A stretch of DNA of 64,000 nt from an uncultured Chitinophaga sp. (GTDB lineage Bacteria > Bacteroidota > Bacteroidia > Cytophagales > Cyclobacteriaceae): contig CABHOK010000014.1 of NCBI GenBank assembly GCA_902168205.1, forward strand, positions 496,001-560,000, written 5' to 3'. The notes beneath the pieces are model-generated. The model had not been told where the DNA came from and did no database searches. It saw nothing but the letters and a program-made list of their open reading frames with translations. Position numbers and translations under genes: made by a program. Positions 18,373-28,427 of this stretch are shown one piece after another. Numbering within the stretch: the first letter of the stretch is position 1; every line of letters starts with the position of its first letter.

Positions 18373-18433
18373 TTTTCATGTGTCAGCAATTACACTATAT
18401 TAGTGACGGAGATCGTTTACTCCATCACTAATT

Positions 18434-19270
18434 ATGAAGTATTCTAGCCTACTACTACTCCTGCTCTGTTCAGTATTCAGTCCGTTGTATTCCCAAAAGT
18501 ATACGGGCGACAGCTGGTCGAAAGTAAAATCAAAAGGATCCGGAACGTTAACGATTGTATACTATGATCAGGCCGGTCTTATTCAAAATGTAAATGGCAA
18601 AATGAAAGGAGTGTGCGTAGATATACTTTCAGATTTTGCTGAATACGTAAAGACCAAACACGGGGCGAACCTCACCCTGAACTATGCCGGACAAGAACAA
18701 GAGTTCTCGTCTTTTCTAAAAATAGCGCAGACAACTCCGAATATTCTGGGCGTAACCAACACCAGTATTACCGAGGAACGAAAAAAAATAATGAAGTTCA
18801 GTCCTCCGTATATGACAACGCAGTTAGTGTTACTTACCAATCAACAGGCTCCTACGCTGGCTAAACTCGAAGATCTTTCAAAAACATTCAATGGTTTTAC
18901 CGCTGAGGTGATAACCGGAAGTACCCACGTGAAGTATGTTGATAAAATAAAAAAACAATACTACCCAACGCTTAATGTAGTATATGCCACGTCCAGCGAA
19001 AGCGTTATTAAACATCTTACCTCGAACACAAAAGTTTTTTCCATTCTCGACTTTACGGAATATGTAGGCGTGGTGCGGAAAAAGCTCCCGGTAAAAAGAC
19101 ATGACATTGACCTGGGTAATGCTGAAGAACTTGGTTTTATAATGGCCAAACAAACTGATTGGGATGAAGTATGGAATGAATTTCTTACAACGGATTATCG
19201 TAAAAGTGTACGCTATAAAAAAATCATAGCCGATAACCTGGGCTCAACTTTCCTCAACCTGGTGCGCTAA
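18434..19270 (+). CDS. Periplasmic solute-binding protein, SBP_bac_3-like
   Basis: 278 residues with a signal peptide (about 1-20, ending LYSQ) and a family-3 amino-acid-binding fold: the first lobe is TIVYYDQAGLIQNVNGKMKGVCVDILSDFAEYV and the ligand loop VTNTSITEERKKIMKFSPPYMTTQLVL. There is no transporter permease or ATPase nearby and no fusion to a sensor domain, so it may be an orphan binding or signalling protein rather than part of an importer. A clear terminator follows its stop codon. Confidence 0.82.
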   Translation: MKYSSLLLLLLCSVFSPLYSQKYTGDSWSKVKSKGSGTLTIVYYDQAGLIQNVNGKMKGVCVDILSDFAEYVKTKHGANLTLNYAGQEQEFSSFLKIAQTTPNILGVTNTSITEERKKIMKFSPPYMTTQLVLLTNQQAPTLAKLEDLSKTFNGFTAEVITGSTHVKYVDKIKKQYYPTLNVVYATSSESVIKHLTSNTKVFSILDFTEYVGVVRKKLPVKRHDIDLGNAEELGFIMAKQTDWDEVWNEFLTTDYRKSVRYKKIIADNLGSTFLNLVR

Positions 19271-19275
19271 TAAAT

Positions 19276-19312
19276 AAAAAAGAGGCTTACCGATATGGCA
19301 TGCCTCTTTTTA
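19276..19312. terminator. Bidirectional terminator
   Basis: AAAAGAGGC (19278-19286) pairs with GCCTCTTTT (19302-19310); A-rich on the left and T-rich on the right, so it can end both the solute-binding gene and the convergent DUF4382 gene. Confidence 0.82.
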
Positions 19313-19339
19313 TTTATACCTATATATGTTTTTCTCGGT

Positions 19340-20122
19340 TTAGTCAGCTTCTATCGTAACGGTGCCTACGTCAGTAACATTACCAACCGTTACCTGCACA
19401 CCAGATTTTGTCGTGCTGAGATAATTGAAGTTGGGAGCAAACGAAACATCATACGTACCGGTTGATAAACCGCGGATCAAAAAGCGACCTTCGGCATCGG
19501 CATAGGTGGTACCAACAGTGTCTTGTCCAACAATGGCGTATACCGCAGGCGTTGACGCAGCCGGAGTAACGATACCTTTAATCGCTCCATCTTGTGCCTC
19601 TGCGATGCTGCGAATTACGGGCTTCAGTTTGTAGCTGCCATTGCCGGTAGTAACAATAGAGCGTGCAACATCAAAATCAAGCAGAATCTTGTAGGTTATA
19701 CCGGCCGATAAAGTTTGGTGAACCTGCAACTTCAAACCAGATTGTTGTGCACTGGGTGTGTACAGATCAAATACATCTCCATCAACCTTAACAGTATTAT
19801 CATCACCTAATACTAAACGCACTTGCGAAATTTTGCCTGCGGGTATTTCAACTTCGCCCAGCAGCGTATCCAGTCCGTTGGTGAGATCAAGCAGATTATA
19901 AATTCCCTCTCTTATGGATAAAGATCGCCAGCCTGATTCCTCATCATTATCTCCAACGTGTACTTTCACTTCCTGAATGTCAATGTTTACTTCCTGAAAG
20001 TCTCCGGGAGCATCCGTTAACCACACCTGAACCTTGGCCGCTTTGTCGTCATCAGAGTCGCAACACACTAAAAAGATCGAAACAAGGCTCAGCAGAAATA
20101 GTTTTACTGTTTTTGTGAACAT
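19340..20122 (-). CDS. DUF4382 domain lipoprotein
   Basis: 260 residues. The signal peptide ends in a Cys pair (C20/C21), so it is probably a lipoprotein. Residues about 28-175 form a DUF4382 domain (VQVWLTDAPGDFQEVNIDIQEVKVHV) and the rest is a carboxypeptidase-regulatory-like beta sandwich (GRFLIRGLSTGTYDVSF). The family is common in Bacteroidota and archaea and uncharacterised; a cell-surface role is inferred. It is a single gene, convergent with the solute-binding protein and divergent from fumC. Confidence 0.82.
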   Translation of the reverse strand: MFTKTVKLFLLSLVSIFLVCCDSDDDKAAKVQVWLTDAPGDFQEVNIDIQEVKVHVGDNDEESGWRSLSIREGIYNLLDLTNGLDTLLGEVEIPAGKISQVRLVLGDDNTVKVDGDVFDLYTPSAQQSGLKLQVHQTLSAGITYKILLDFDVARSIVTTGNGSYKLKPVIRSIAEAQDGAIKGIVTPAASTPAVYAIVGQDTVGTTYADAEGRFLIRGLSTGTYDVSFAPNFNYLSTTKSGVQVTVGNVTDVGTVTIEAD

Positions 20123-20203
20123 ATAAATTTGGGTTATTTACAGTTCAAAGGTTGGTAAAAGATCATCTTTATGTATAACCAATACTGATCAGTAGCCAAT
20201 AGT

Positions 20204-20234
20204 TTCGCTTTTGTGACAGCTTCCTATATTTTTG
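20204..20234 (+). promoter_or_regulatory. Promoter of fumC
   Basis: The -7 element TATTTTTG (20227-20234) matches TAnnTTTG, with TTCG (20204-20207, one base off TTTG) exactly 19 bases upstream. It lies 23 bases before the ATG at 20258, which supports that start. Confidence 0.55.
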
Positions 20235-20257
20235 CGCACAAATTAAAAAATTCTGCT

Positions 20258-21652
20258 ATGAGCTATCGCATCGAAAAAGACACCATGGGTGAAGTGCAGG
20301 TTCCTGCCGATAAATATTGGGGAGCACAAACTGAGCGTTCACGCAATAACTTTAAAATTGGTCCTGAAGCAAGCATGCCCAAGGAAATCATTTATGCTTT
20401 TGCATACCTTAAGAAGGCTGCAGCCATGGCCAACCACGAACTTGGTGTTTTAGCGGCCGATAAAAAAGATCTTATCGGTAAAGTTTGCGATGAAATTCTT
20501 ACCGGTAGTCTCGATGCTGAATTTCCTCTGGTGATCTGGCAAACCGGATCGGGTACACAGAGTAACATGAACGTGAACGAAGTGATCGCATACCGTGCAC
20601 ATGTTATTCAAGGCGGTAAAATTACAGACGAGAAAAAAGTACTTCATCCAAACGATGATGTTAACAAGTCTCAATCTTCCAACGATACTTTCCCAACGGC
20701 TATGCACATCGCTGCTTATAAACAGGTGGTTGATGTTACCCTTCCGGGAATGACGAAGCTTCGTGATACACTTGCTAAAAAATCAGAAGCGTATAAAAAT
20801 ATAGTGAAGACCGGCCGCACCCATTTTATGGATGCAACTCCGCTTACACTCGGTCAGGAATTTTCAGGATACGTTCAACAGATCGACAACAGCATTCGCG
20901 CTATAAAGAATGCGCTTGAAGTTGTTCGCGAACTTGCATTGGGTGGAACAGCTGTAGGTACGGGACTCAATACACCAAAGGGATACGATGTACTCGTTGC
21001 TAAAAAAATAGCCGACCTCACCGGACTTCCTTTTGTTACTGCTCCCAACAAATTCGAAGCGCTTGCCGCACACGATGCTATGGTAGAATTATCAGGAGCG
21101 TTGAAAAGATCGGCCGTAGCATTTATGAAAATCGCGAATGATATTCGTATGCTGAGTTCAGGCCCACGCTGCGGTATAGGTGAAATTGTTATTCCGGATA
21201 ACGAACCAGGTTCTTCTATTATGCCGGGCAAAGTAAATCCTACACAACCGGAAGCACTTACCATGGTATGCGCACAGGTAATCGGAAATGATGTTGCTGT
21301 ATCTATAGGAGGGTCAACCGGCCATTTCGAGTTGAATGTTTTCAAACCAGTTATCGCAGCAAACGTACTGCAGTCTGCACGACTTATCGGTGATGCCTGC
21401 GTATCATTCAATGATAAATGCGCAGAAGGTATAGAACCAAATGAAGCGATCATCAAACAACATCTTGAAAATTCTTTGATGCTGGTAACATCACTCAATA
21501 CACACATTGGTTATGAGAACGCAGCTAAAATTGCCAAGAAGGCGCACAAGGAAAATAAAACATTGCGCGAAGCTGCTGTAGAGCTGGGTCTCGTTACTTC
21601 AGAGCAGTTCGATCAGTGGGTAAGGCCTGAAAAGATGGTTGGAAGTCTTTGA
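20258..21652 (+). CDS. fumC: Class II fumarate hydratase
   Basis: 464 residues from ATG at 20258 ([32 protein letters not shown]); a GTG at 20213 lies upstream of the promoter and is rejected. The lyase signature [15 protein letters not shown] is near residue 320 and the [14 protein letters not shown] and [10 protein letters not shown] blocks of FumC are present. It interconverts fumarate and malate in the TCA cycle without iron-sulfur clusters. Aspartase and argininosuccinate lyase are relatives, but the length and the [13 protein letters not shown] block fit fumarase. A single-gene unit with its own promoter. Confidence 0.96.
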   Translation: MSYRIEKDTMGEVQVPADKYWGAQTERSRNNFKIGPEASMPKEIIYAFAYLKKAAAMANHELGVLAADKKDLIGKVCDEILTGSLDAEFPLVIWQTGSGTQSNMNVNEVIAYRAHVIQGGKITDEKKVLHPNDDVNKSQSSNDTFPTAMHIAAYKQVVDVTLPGMTKLRDTLAKKSEAYKNIVKTGRTHFMDATPLTLGQEFSGYVQQIDNSIRAIKNALEVVRELALGGTAVGTGLNTPKGYDVLVAKKIADLTGLPFVTAPNKFEALAAHDAMVELSGALKRSAVAFMKIANDIRMLSSGPRCGIGEIVIPDNEPGSSIMPGKVNPTQPEALTMVCAQVIGNDVAVSIGGSTGHFELNVFKPVIAANVLQSARLIGDACVSFNDKCAEGIEPNEAIIKQHLENSLMLVTSLNTHIGYENAAKIAKKAHKENKTLREAAVELGLVTSEQFDQWVRPEKMVGSL

Positions 21653-21723
21653 GAAATAGCACCTTCCTGAAAAATATAATAAATTTATTTGTACTTTTAA
21701 ATGGGATTTAAACCAAACAAGCC

Positions 21724-22362
21724 ATGAAATACAGACTTACTTTATTTTTTTGTCTGGCTTTAATTTTTTCATCTACACTAGTTTCTGCACAGCTCTCCAA
21801 ACAAGAAAAGAAGGAGTGGAAGAAAAAAGCCAAGCAATTTTCTAAAAGCCCTGAGAGCCTGAAACAATTAACAGAGGAAAAACAGGCAGCAGAAACTCAG
21901 GTATCTACACTAAACCAAAAGGTAACGCAGATGCAGAGCCAGGTGAGTGAGAAAGATGCCAAGATCGTTCAACTCGAAGATGAACTTACACAGGCACGCG
22001 GACAACTTACAGCTGCAAAAGCAGAACTCGCGCAGTTGAAAGAAGCTCCTGTTATTAACCCGATGGATTTTTCGAAGGGTATCGTTTTTAAAGTACAGAT
22101 AGGTGCTTTCAAGAATAAAGATCTTGCGAAGTATTTTGACAATAACCCCAACTTTGGTGGTGAGGTAAAAGAAGGAGAGCCACAAAAAGTAACGATCGGA
22201 ATTTTCCGTGACTACTGGGAAGCTGATACCTTTAAAAAGTATATGCGCGAAATGGGCGTTAAAGATGCATGGATTGTTCCATACAAAGATGGCCAGCGCG
22301 TAGAGATAAAAGATGTTCTGGAAGGTGTTGTAAATGAGAAACCCGCAGAAAGTTCTAAATAA
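21724..22362 (+). CDS. Secreted coiled-coil protein with SPOR-like domain
   Basis: 212 residues with a signal peptide (1-22, ending VSAQ), a charged segment, a coiled coil (about 45-115, heptads such as VSTLNQKVTQMQSQVSEKDAKIVQLEDEL) and a C-terminal domain of about 80 residues beginning FKVQIGAFKNKDLAKYF, which resembles SPOR domains that bind denuded septal peptidoglycan. Databases often name such Bacteroidota proteins ezrin/radixin/moesin-like because of the coil. It is presumably periplasmic or outer-membrane associated. A strong terminator follows. Confidence 0.75.
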   Translation: MKYRLTLFFCLALIFSSTLVSAQLSKQEKKEWKKKAKQFSKSPESLKQLTEEKQAAETQVSTLNQKVTQMQSQVSEKDAKIVQLEDELTQARGQLTAAKAELAQLKEAPVINPMDFSKGIVFKVQIGAFKNKDLAKYFDNNPNFGGEVKEGEPQKVTIGIFRDYWEADTFKKYMREMGVKDAWIVPYKDGQRVEIKDVLEGVVNEKPAESSK

Positions 22363-22384
22363 GAAATTGTTTTCTGTTTGAAAT

Positions 22385-22413
22385 AAAAGCAGTGGTTAAA
22401 CACTGCTTTTTTG
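22385..22413 (+). terminator. Rho-independent terminator
   Basis: A 10-bp perfect stem, AAAAGCAGTG (22385-22394) with CACTGCTTTT (22401-22410), loop GTTAAA, then further T residues. It ends the SPOR-like gene. Confidence 0.88.
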
Positions 22414-22482
22414 TTTTCATACGCTCTGGTCCTGTTATTGATATCTGAAAGTTTTTAAATTTTTAAAAGACCGGCTCTGCCT

Positions 22483-22490
22483 TATTTTTG
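22483..22490 (+). promoter_or_regulatory. -7 promoter element TATTTTTG, close to the start codon
   Basis: Exact TAnnTTTG four bases before the ATG at 22495, with TTTT (22460-22463) at 19-base spacing. If used, the transcript would begin at or next to the start codon. Confidence 0.4.
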
Positions 22491-22494
22491 TAAA

Positions 22495-23280
22495 ATGACT
22501 TGCCTGCGAACGTTCCTGTTTCTCTTGCTTTTGCTGCCTACTACACTTCTGGCACAGATTCGTGTTGGCAAGCTGGTGATTAAACCAAAAGAAGTTTTTG
22601 AGCTTGGTCAATCCGATATCCTCGTAGCCGATACACTCATTATGATGGATTCATCGCGACTGGTGTTGAATAAACTCAAGAGCGAAAACTATATACGTGC
22701 ACGCTGGGCGGTATTTGGAAATAATTGTGTTATAGATGGAAAAGGTATAGATGGCAAATCTGGACGAGACGGAAGAAATGGTGATACACCTACGATTCCA
22801 TGCAGCTCAGGTCAACCCGGAAGAAACGGAGGAAAAGGTCTTGACGGAACACCGGGCATTAATCTTTTTCTGTATCTTGAAAGAATAACCGTGAACGGAA
22901 ATCTGATCATCGATATAAGAGGAGGAAATGGAGGAAGAGGTGGTAACGGAGGCAACGGTGGTGGTGGCAGTCCGGGTACCGTGCATTGCATCGGGGGTGA
23001 TGGCGCCAATGGAGGGAACGCGGGCCCCGGTGGAAATGGTGCGAACGGAGGAAGTTTAACATTAGACAACGCGAAGAATCCTGCTGTAAAAGATTTAATA
23101 GGAAAACAGATCATTATTAGAAATTATGGTGGTATGGCGGGCTCGCCCGGGCGAGCCGGATACTACGGGCCAGCAGGCTTAGGTCCATCGCGCAGAAACG
23201 GAAAAAAAGGTTTGCCAGGAACTGAAAGCGCCTTCGGTATAGGAGGTGGCTATGGCAAAATCAACATCGAATCAAACTAG
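22495..23280 (+). CDS. Secreted glycine-rich collagen-like protein
   Basis: 261 residues. Signal peptide about 1-21 (ends LLAQ), a short beta-rich N-terminal domain (about 22-80), then glycine-rich stretches: GKGIDGKSGRDGRNGD, GQPGRNGGKGLDGTPG, a GGNGGRGGNGGNGG run near 143-160 and a C-terminal GSPGRAGYYGPAG segment, in Gly-x-y periodicity reminiscent of collagen. Two Cys (about 102 and 165) could form a disulphide. Such proteins are usually surface-exposed and structural; no specific role can be assigned. Its end lies close to or overlaps the start of recJ, suggesting co-transcription. Confidence 0.75.
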   Translation: MTCLRTFLFLLLLLPTTLLAQIRVGKLVIKPKEVFELGQSDILVADTLIMMDSSRLVLNKLKSENYIRARWAVFGNNCVIDGKGIDGKSGRDGRNGDTPTIPCSSGQPGRNGGKGLDGTPGINLFLYLERITVNGNLIIDIRGGNGGRGGNGGNGGGGSPGTVHCIGGDGANGGNAGPGGNGANGGSLTLDNAKNPAVKDLIGKQIIIRNYGGMAGSPGRAGYYGPAGLGPSRRNGKKGLPGTESAFGIGGGYGKINIESN

Positions 23281-23284
23281 GCAG

Positions 23285-24985
23285 ATGTATAGAAGATGGA
23301 TTCAAAAAGAAATACCCTCACAAGAGGAAGTGGAAAAGCTTTCGCAGGCAATTAATGTAAATCACTGTTTAACGTCTATTCTTATTCAGCGAAAGATCGG
23401 TGAGTTTGAAACGGCCAGGAATTTTTTTAGACCCTCGCTCGAACATCTTCATGATCCGTTCCTGATGAAGGATATGGATAAAGCTATAGATCGTTTGAAG
23501 AAAGCAATTGACTCAAACGAAAAAATTCTGATCTATGGCGACTACGATGTAGATGGTACCACGGCTGTGTCGCTGGTGTATAGTTATGTTCATAACTTTT
23601 ATACAAACTGTGAAGTATATATACCCGATCGCTATGCCGAAGGCTATGGCGTTTCACTTGCTGGTATAGAATGGGCGGAGCAAAACGGATATACTTTAAT
23701 CATTGCACTTGACTGCGGTATAAAATCATCGGAGCTGATAGACACGGCACGGAACAAGGGTATAGATTTCATAATTTGTGATCACCACTTGCCTGACGAT
23801 AACATCCCGCTTGCTGCAGCGGTGCTCGATCCTAAACGCAAGGATTGTAATTATCCGTATAAAGAATTAAGCGGTTGTGGAATAGGTTTCAAACTTATTC
23901 AGGCATACGCCCAGCGCCATCGCGATAGTCATGAAATATACCAGTACCTCGACCTGGTTGCTGTAAGTATAGCTTCTGATATTGTGCCGATCAATGGTGA
24001 GAACAGAACGCTCGCACATTTCGGTTTAAAGAAGTTAAATGAAAATCCTTCTCCGGGATTAAAAGCGCTACGAGAAATTGCCGCTATAAAAAACGACCTC
24101 GATGTTTCCGGCATCGTCTTTACATTAGGCCCTCGTATAAATGCAGCCGGCCGTGTAGCACATGCGCGTGCAGCCGTAGAGTTGCTCATTGCAAAGACAG
24201 AAGAAGAAGCAAACGACCTGGCGGGCAAAGTAAATATCAAGAACGATCTTCGTAAACAGTTTGATTCGGATATAACCGAAGAAGCTATTGCCATGATCGA
24301 AGGTGATGCCGCCTTGCGCTCCGCTAAATCAACCGTACTTTTTAAAAATACCTGGCACAAAGGTGTAATTGGCATAGTTGCTGCTCGCTGTGTAGAGAAA
24401 TACTACAGGCCAACAGTGATCTTGACAGAATCCAATAATAAAATTACAGGCTCGGCACGAAGTGTAAATGGCTTTGATCTATATAAAGCTATACATGAAT
24501 GCAGCGACCTGCTTGAAAAATTCGGAGGACATAAGTATGCTGCCGGCTTAACGCTGGATATACAGAACCTCGAATTGTTTCAGCGAAGATTTGAAGAAGT
24601 GGTTTCGTCAACTATAACAGAAGATATGCTCACGCCTGTTATTGAAATTGATATGCCGCTAAACTTCGACACCATCACGCCAAAATTTTTAAACGTGTTG
24701 AAGCAAATGGCACCGTTCGGCCCAGAGAGTCAGCGCCCCGTTTTCCAGGCAAGTAATGTATATGTATTTAATTCTCTGTCGAGTTTTAAAGACAAGCACG
24801 TTCGTTTCCTCGCTGCACAGGAAGGAAGCGATAATGTATTTCAGGCGGTAGGTTTTGATCTGGTTGAACATTACGACAGACTTTCAAGACGCGACACGTT
24901 CAAGATGGCCTATACGGTTGAAGAAAACACATTCAACGGAACAACTTCGATCCAACTAAGAATCAAAGACATTAAATTTCATTGA
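23285..24985 (+). CDS. recJ: Single-stranded-DNA-specific exonuclease RecJ
   Basis: 566 residues from the ATG at 23285 ([11 protein letters not shown]), four bases after the upstream stop; an ATG at 23252 or GTG at 23246 would overlap the glycine-rich gene by about 30 bases and adds a non-conserved tail. DHH phosphoesterase motifs: [14 protein letters not shown] near 82, DCGIK near 143 and ICDHHLPD near 160; the DHHA1 domain has [15 protein letters not shown] and [10 protein letters not shown], and an OB-fold ends the protein. RecJ degrades 5'-ended single strands in RecF-pathway recombination, mismatch and base-excision repair. lptB starts one base after its stop. Confidence 0.96.
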   Translation: MYRRWIQKEIPSQEEVEKLSQAINVNHCLTSILIQRKIGEFETARNFFRPSLEHLHDPFLMKDMDKAIDRLKKAIDSNEKILIYGDYDVDGTTAVSLVYSYVHNFYTNCEVYIPDRYAEGYGVSLAGIEWAEQNGYTLIIALDCGIKSSELIDTARNKGIDFIICDHHLPDDNIPLAAAVLDPKRKDCNYPYKELSGCGIGFKLIQAYAQRHRDSHEIYQYLDLVAVSIASDIVPINGENRTLAHFGLKKLNENPSPGLKALREIAAIKNDLDVSGIVFTLGPRINAAGRVAHARAAVELLIAKTEEEANDLAGKVNIKNDLRKQFDSDITEEAIAMIEGDAALRSAKSTVLFKNTWHKGVIGIVAARCVEKYYRPTVILTESNNKITGSARSVNGFDLYKAIHECSDLLEKFGGHKYAAGLTLDIQNLELFQRRFEEVVSSTITEDMLTPVIEIDMPLNFDTITPKFLNVLKQMAPFGPESQRPVFQASNVYVFNSLSSFKDKHVRFLAAQEGSDNVFQAVGFDLVEHYDRLSRRDTFKMAYTVEENTFNGTTSIQLRIKDIKFH

Positions 24986-24986
24986 G

Positions 24987-25766
24987 ATGATATTGCGCGC
25001 AGAACATTTAATGAAAAAGTATAAAACGCGAACTGTTGTGAACGATGTTTCTGTGCAGGTTGCACAAGGAGAAATTGTTGGTTTGCTCGGTCCGAATGGT
25101 GCAGGCAAAACCACTTCGTTTTATATGATTGTGGGTTTGATAAAACCGAATGAAGGAAAAATATTTCTGGACGACCAGGAGATAACTCCCCTGCCTATGT
25201 ATCAGCGCGCGCGCATTGGTCTTGGGTATCTCGCACAGGAAGCTTCCGTTTTCAGAAAATTAACCGTTGAAGAAAATATAATGTCGGTGCTGGAGATGCG
25301 CGATTACACAGCCCAGCAACGAAAAGAAAAAGTTGATGAACTGATTGAGGAATTTAGTCTTCACAAAGTTCGTAAAAACATGGGCATGTCTCTTTCAGGT
25401 GGTGAACGCAGAAGAACGGAAATAGCACGTGCGCTTGCTGTTGATCCTAAATTTGTTTTACTCGATGAGCCCTTTGCCGGTGTAGACCCTATTGCGGTTG
25501 AAGAAATTCAAACCATCGTTGCCAAGCTCAAGAATAAAAACATTGGAATACTCATCACCGATCACAACGTTGATGAAACATTATCCATTACAGATCGTGC
25601 GTACCTGATGGTAGATGGAAAATTATTCAAATCAGGAACGGCCGAAGAACTTGCCAGTGACCCTCAGGTAAGAAAGGTTTATCTGGGACAAAACTTCGAG
25701 TTGAGAAGGGCAAAAATTACTTTTCCCAAAGAAGAGCAATGGATTGATCCATCGGAAGGATTATAA
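24987..25766 (+). CDS. lptB: LPS export ABC transporter ATP-binding protein LptB
   Basis: 259 residues with all ABC ATPase motifs: Walker [11 protein letters not shown]-loop region [18 protein letters not shown], signature [14 protein letters not shown], Walker [14 protein letters not shown] and the switch His in ITDHNVDE. The [12 protein letters not shown] phrase and length are typical of LptB, which powers extraction of lipopolysaccharide from the inner membrane with LptF/LptG. Those permeases are not in the window, as is usual in the phylum. It follows recJ by one base, so the two are co-transcribed. Confidence 0.94.
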   Translation: MILRAEHLMKKYKTRTVVNDVSVQVAQGEIVGLLGPNGAGKTTSFYMIVGLIKPNEGKIFLDDQEITPLPMYQRARIGLGYLAQEASVFRKLTVEENIMSVLEMRDYTAQQRKEKVDELIEEFSLHKVRKNMGMSLSGGERRRTEIARALAVDPKFVLLDEPFAGVDPIAVEEIQTIVAKLKNKNIGILITDHNVDETLSITDRAYLMVDGKLFKSGTAEELASDPQVRKVYLGQNFELRRAKITFPKEEQWIDPSEGL

Positions 25767-25823
25767 GATTCTTAAATCGACCAACACACGCACTTTACCT
25801 CCGCTCTAGTCGGCAAGTTTTAC

Positions 25824-25831
25824 TATTTTTG
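25824..25831 (+). promoter_or_regulatory. -7 promoter element of the GH3-family gene
   Basis: TATTTTTG matches TAnnTTTG, 21 bases before the ATG at 25853. No clear TTTG at the -33 position. Confidence 0.4.
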
Positions 25832-25852
25832 ATTTTACTGTAAAGTGTGTAA

Positions 25853-27382
25853 ATGGGTCTTATCAATTCTATATTAACATGGGTTATGAAGAAGCGCATC
25901 CACCAGATGGAGCTCTTCATGAAATATCCGCATGAAGTACAGGATGAGCTTTTCAAAAAACTTATTTATAGCGCGCGCTATACAGAGTTTGGATTGCAGT
26001 ATGATTTCAGCAGCATACAAACCTACGAGCAATTCCGTGAGCGCGTTCCGGTTCATACCTACGAAAAAATTTTTCCGTTCATTGAACGTCTCATGCGTGG
26101 TGAACAAAACATTTTGTGGCCAACCGAAATAAAGTGGTTTTCAAAATCTTCAGGCACCACGAACGCACGCAGTAAATTTATACCTGTATCACAAGAAGCT
26201 CTGGAAGACTGTCACTTTAAAGGCGGAAAGGATCTGATATCCATTTACGTCAACAACTATCCGGATACAACTTTGTTTGATGGAAAAGGTCTTGCTGTGG
26301 GAGGCAGTCATCAACTCAATGATTTCGATCCGAGTGCTAGTTCATACTACGGAGACGTGTCGGCAGTAATTATGCAGAACCTTCCGCAGTGGGCGCAGTT
26401 CATTCGCACGCCAAGTCTGGAGACAGCATTGATGGGCAACTGGGAAGAAAAAATTGAAAAGCTCGCGCGCGAAACAGCGCGAGATAATGTTACTAACATC
26501 GCCGGTGTACCTACCTGGACAATTCTGCTGATACAGAAAATTGTTGAACTCGAAGGAAAGAATAATATACTCGAAGTATGGCCTAACCTCGAAGCATTCT
26601 TTCACGGAGCTGTTTCGTTTACGCCTTATCGAAATCTTTTTAAATCACTTATACCTTCCGACAGAATGCGATACTGGGAAATATATAATGCCAGTGAAGG
26701 ATTCTTCGGTATACAAGATCAGCGCGATTCGGAAGAAATGTTACTGATGCTCGACTATGGTATATTCTATGAATTCATTCCGGTATCAGAACTTGATAAT
26801 GAAAATCCGCGCGCGGTTCCATTGGGCGAAGTGCAACTCAATACAAACTATGCTATGCTCATTTCTACCAATGCCGGCTTATGGCGCTATAGTATTGGTG
26901 ATACTATAAAATTTACTTCGCTCGCTCCGTATCGTATCAGAATATCAGGTCGCACCAAGCATTTCATCAACGCCTTTGGCGAAGAGCTTATCGTTGAAAA
27001 TGCCGATGCTGCAATTGCGCGTGCGTGCGATCAAACCGGGGCTATTATTGAAAACTTTACGGCTGCGCCTATATATCTCGATCACGGAAAAAAAGGCGGT
27101 CATGAATGGCTGATCGAATTTAAAGTCAAGCCATCAAGTCTCGAACAGTTTACATATATACTCGACAAGACACTGCGCGAAATAAATTCTGATTACGATG
27201 CCAAACGCACGCACGACCTGGCACTGATCGAACCTCGCGTGCATTGCGTTGAAGAAGGAACATTTTATAACTGGATGAAGAATCGTGGCAAGCTTGGCGG
27301 ACAAAACAAAGTTCCCCGGTTATCAAACTCACGCGAGTATGTTGAAGATATACTCAAGATGATGGCGGAGGTAGAACGTTAA
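25853..27382 (+). CDS. GH3 family acyl-acid-amido synthetase-like protein
   Basis: 509 residues, the full length of the GH3 superfamily, related to plant auxin-responsive acyl-adenylating amidosynthetases. The adenylation motifs are WFSKSSGTTNARSKFIPVS (P-loop-like) near residue 100, YNASEGFFGIQDQRD near 280 and LWRYSIGDTIKFTS near 343, with the C-terminal subdomain afterwards. In plants such enzymes join amino acids to hormones; bacterial members are widespread in Bacteroidota and their substrate is unknown. A dedicated promoter and a terminator bracket it, so it is a single-gene unit. Confidence 0.9.
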   Translation: MGLINSILTWVMKKRIHQMELFMKYPHEVQDELFKKLIYSARYTEFGLQYDFSSIQTYEQFRERVPVHTYEKIFPFIERLMRGEQNILWPTEIKWFSKSSGTTNARSKFIPVSQEALEDCHFKGGKDLISIYVNNYPDTTLFDGKGLAVGGSHQLNDFDPSASSYYGDVSAVIMQNLPQWAQFIRTPSLETALMGNWEEKIEKLARETARDNVTNIAGVPTWTILLIQKIVELEGKNNILEVWPNLEAFFHGAVSFTPYRNLFKSLIPSDRMRYWEIYNASEGFFGIQDQRDSEEMLLMLDYGIFYEFIPVSELDNENPRAVPLGEVQLNTNYAMLISTNAGLWRYSIGDTIKFTSLAPYRIRISGRTKHFINAFGEELIVENADAAIARACDQTGAIIENFTAAPIYLDHGKKGGHEWLIEFKVKPSSLEQFTYILDKTLREINSDYDAKRTHDLALIEPRVHCVEEGTFYNWMKNRGKLGGQNKVPRLSNSREYVEDILKMMAEVER

Positions 27383-27410
27383 AATATACTCTCTGAAAAA
27401 ACTAGGGAAT

Positions 27411-27443
27411 AAAAAAGGGTGGACTATATATCCACCCTTTTAC
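27411..27443. terminator. Bidirectional terminator
   Basis: AAAGGGTGGA (27414-27423) pairs with TCCACCCTTT (27431-27440), loop CTATATA; A-rich left, T-rich right. It separates the convergent GH3 and DUF6263 genes. Confidence 0.88.
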
Positions 27444-27463
27444 TTTAATAAATAAGCCGTGAT

Positions 27464-28387
27464 TTAGTTTATAGTAAATGTACTCTCGCTAAGTATCTCC
27501 ATCGGTACATCCATATCCTGCGGAATCATGCCTCCTGCGAGCAACGTCATTTTACCTTTTATTTCAGAGATCACTTCCATTTTGCTGGGCCACCCGCTTT
27601 TTAAATCAACGGTACCTTTTGTCATCTGTCGTCCGCCTAAATCTACTTTTGCCTGCATGCCATTTATAGTTGTAGTCTTATCCTTATCGACCGTAACAAC
27701 GATACCATCACTTACGATAGATGCAACCGTGCCTTCAAGTTTTTCGAATGTCCACGTGTTGTTAATCTGCATCGGGAAGTTAAGCGCAGTGCTCACGGTG
27801 TTCTTCCAGGTATCACCTGTCTTTACTTTCGCAGTCGGGTATTGCATCAGCGACATTTCGATACTTGCTTTGATGGATTGCTCACTCATTGCTTGCTGAA
27901 GAGATTGCTTCGCTTGTTCGGCCGCTGCGGGCTCCATGCCCAGTTCAGAAATTCCGGAGTATAGATTCTCGGTGCCTTCTACTTTTTCAATCACACCTTG
28001 CTTGTTCATAAAAATGTAGAACGGCTTCTTGGTCATAGTCTTCATCATCTTGTTTTGCATGGTATCATCGGTACCCTCGCTGTCCATCGTAACATCTCCC
28101 ATGGGTGCAGGCATCTTCATCAACATCTTAATTTTAGAATATGTAGTTTCTACTTTCGCTCCGGTAGCGGTTAATGCAACAACCTTTAATTGCATGGCAC
28201 CATCCAGCGAAATGTTTACCGACATCTCTCCTGCCCCTGGCACAGATTGAGTAATGGTTTGCCTGGTGGTTTGAATCCATTCGTGTACATCGCCTACTTT
28301 GAAAATATACTCGAGCTTAACTTCTTTAGCAGGGTTAGTAAAGGCACAGGCTATAAATACAAGAACTACAAAACGCAATGCTTTCAT
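27464..28387 (-). CDS. DUF6263 family secreted protein
   Basis: 307 residues with a signal peptide (1-19) and a beta-rich domain starting LEYIFKVGDVHEWIQTTRQTITQ, with a conserved PTAKVKTGDTWKNTVSTALNFPMQ segment near 190. The family is found widely in Bacteroidota and has no known activity; it resembles periplasmic or surface lipid-binding-type beta proteins only in general composition. It follows the DUF2179-type membrane protein gene on the same strand with a 40-base gap and may share its transcript. Confidence 0.78.
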   Translation of the reverse strand: MKALRFVVLVFIACAFTNPAKEVKLEYIFKVGDVHEWIQTTRQTITQSVPGAGEMSVNISLDGAMQLKVVALTATGAKVETTYSKIKMLMKMPAPMGDVTMDSEGTDDTMQNKMMKTMTKKPFYIFMNKQGVIEKVEGTENLYSGISELGMEPAAAEQAKQSLQQAMSEQSIKASIEMSLMQYPTAKVKTGDTWKNTVSTALNFPMQINNTWTFEKLEGTVASIVSDGIVVTVDKDKTTTINGMQAKVDLGGRQMTKGTVDLKSGWPSKMEVISEIKGKMTLLAGGMIPQDMDVPMEILSESTFTIN

Positions 28388-28427
28388 AAGGTGTTTATGG
28401 GATGATAGAAAATTTAAAAAACTCAGT

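Noticed and set aside
20875-21507. A 210-residue open frame on the minus strand of fumC.
   Set aside because: It is fully antisense to fumC, which is clearly conserved, and its composition is a complement of fumC.
22812-23114. Proline-rich minus-strand frame.
   Set aside because: It is the complement of the glycine-rich repeat of the gene at 22495.
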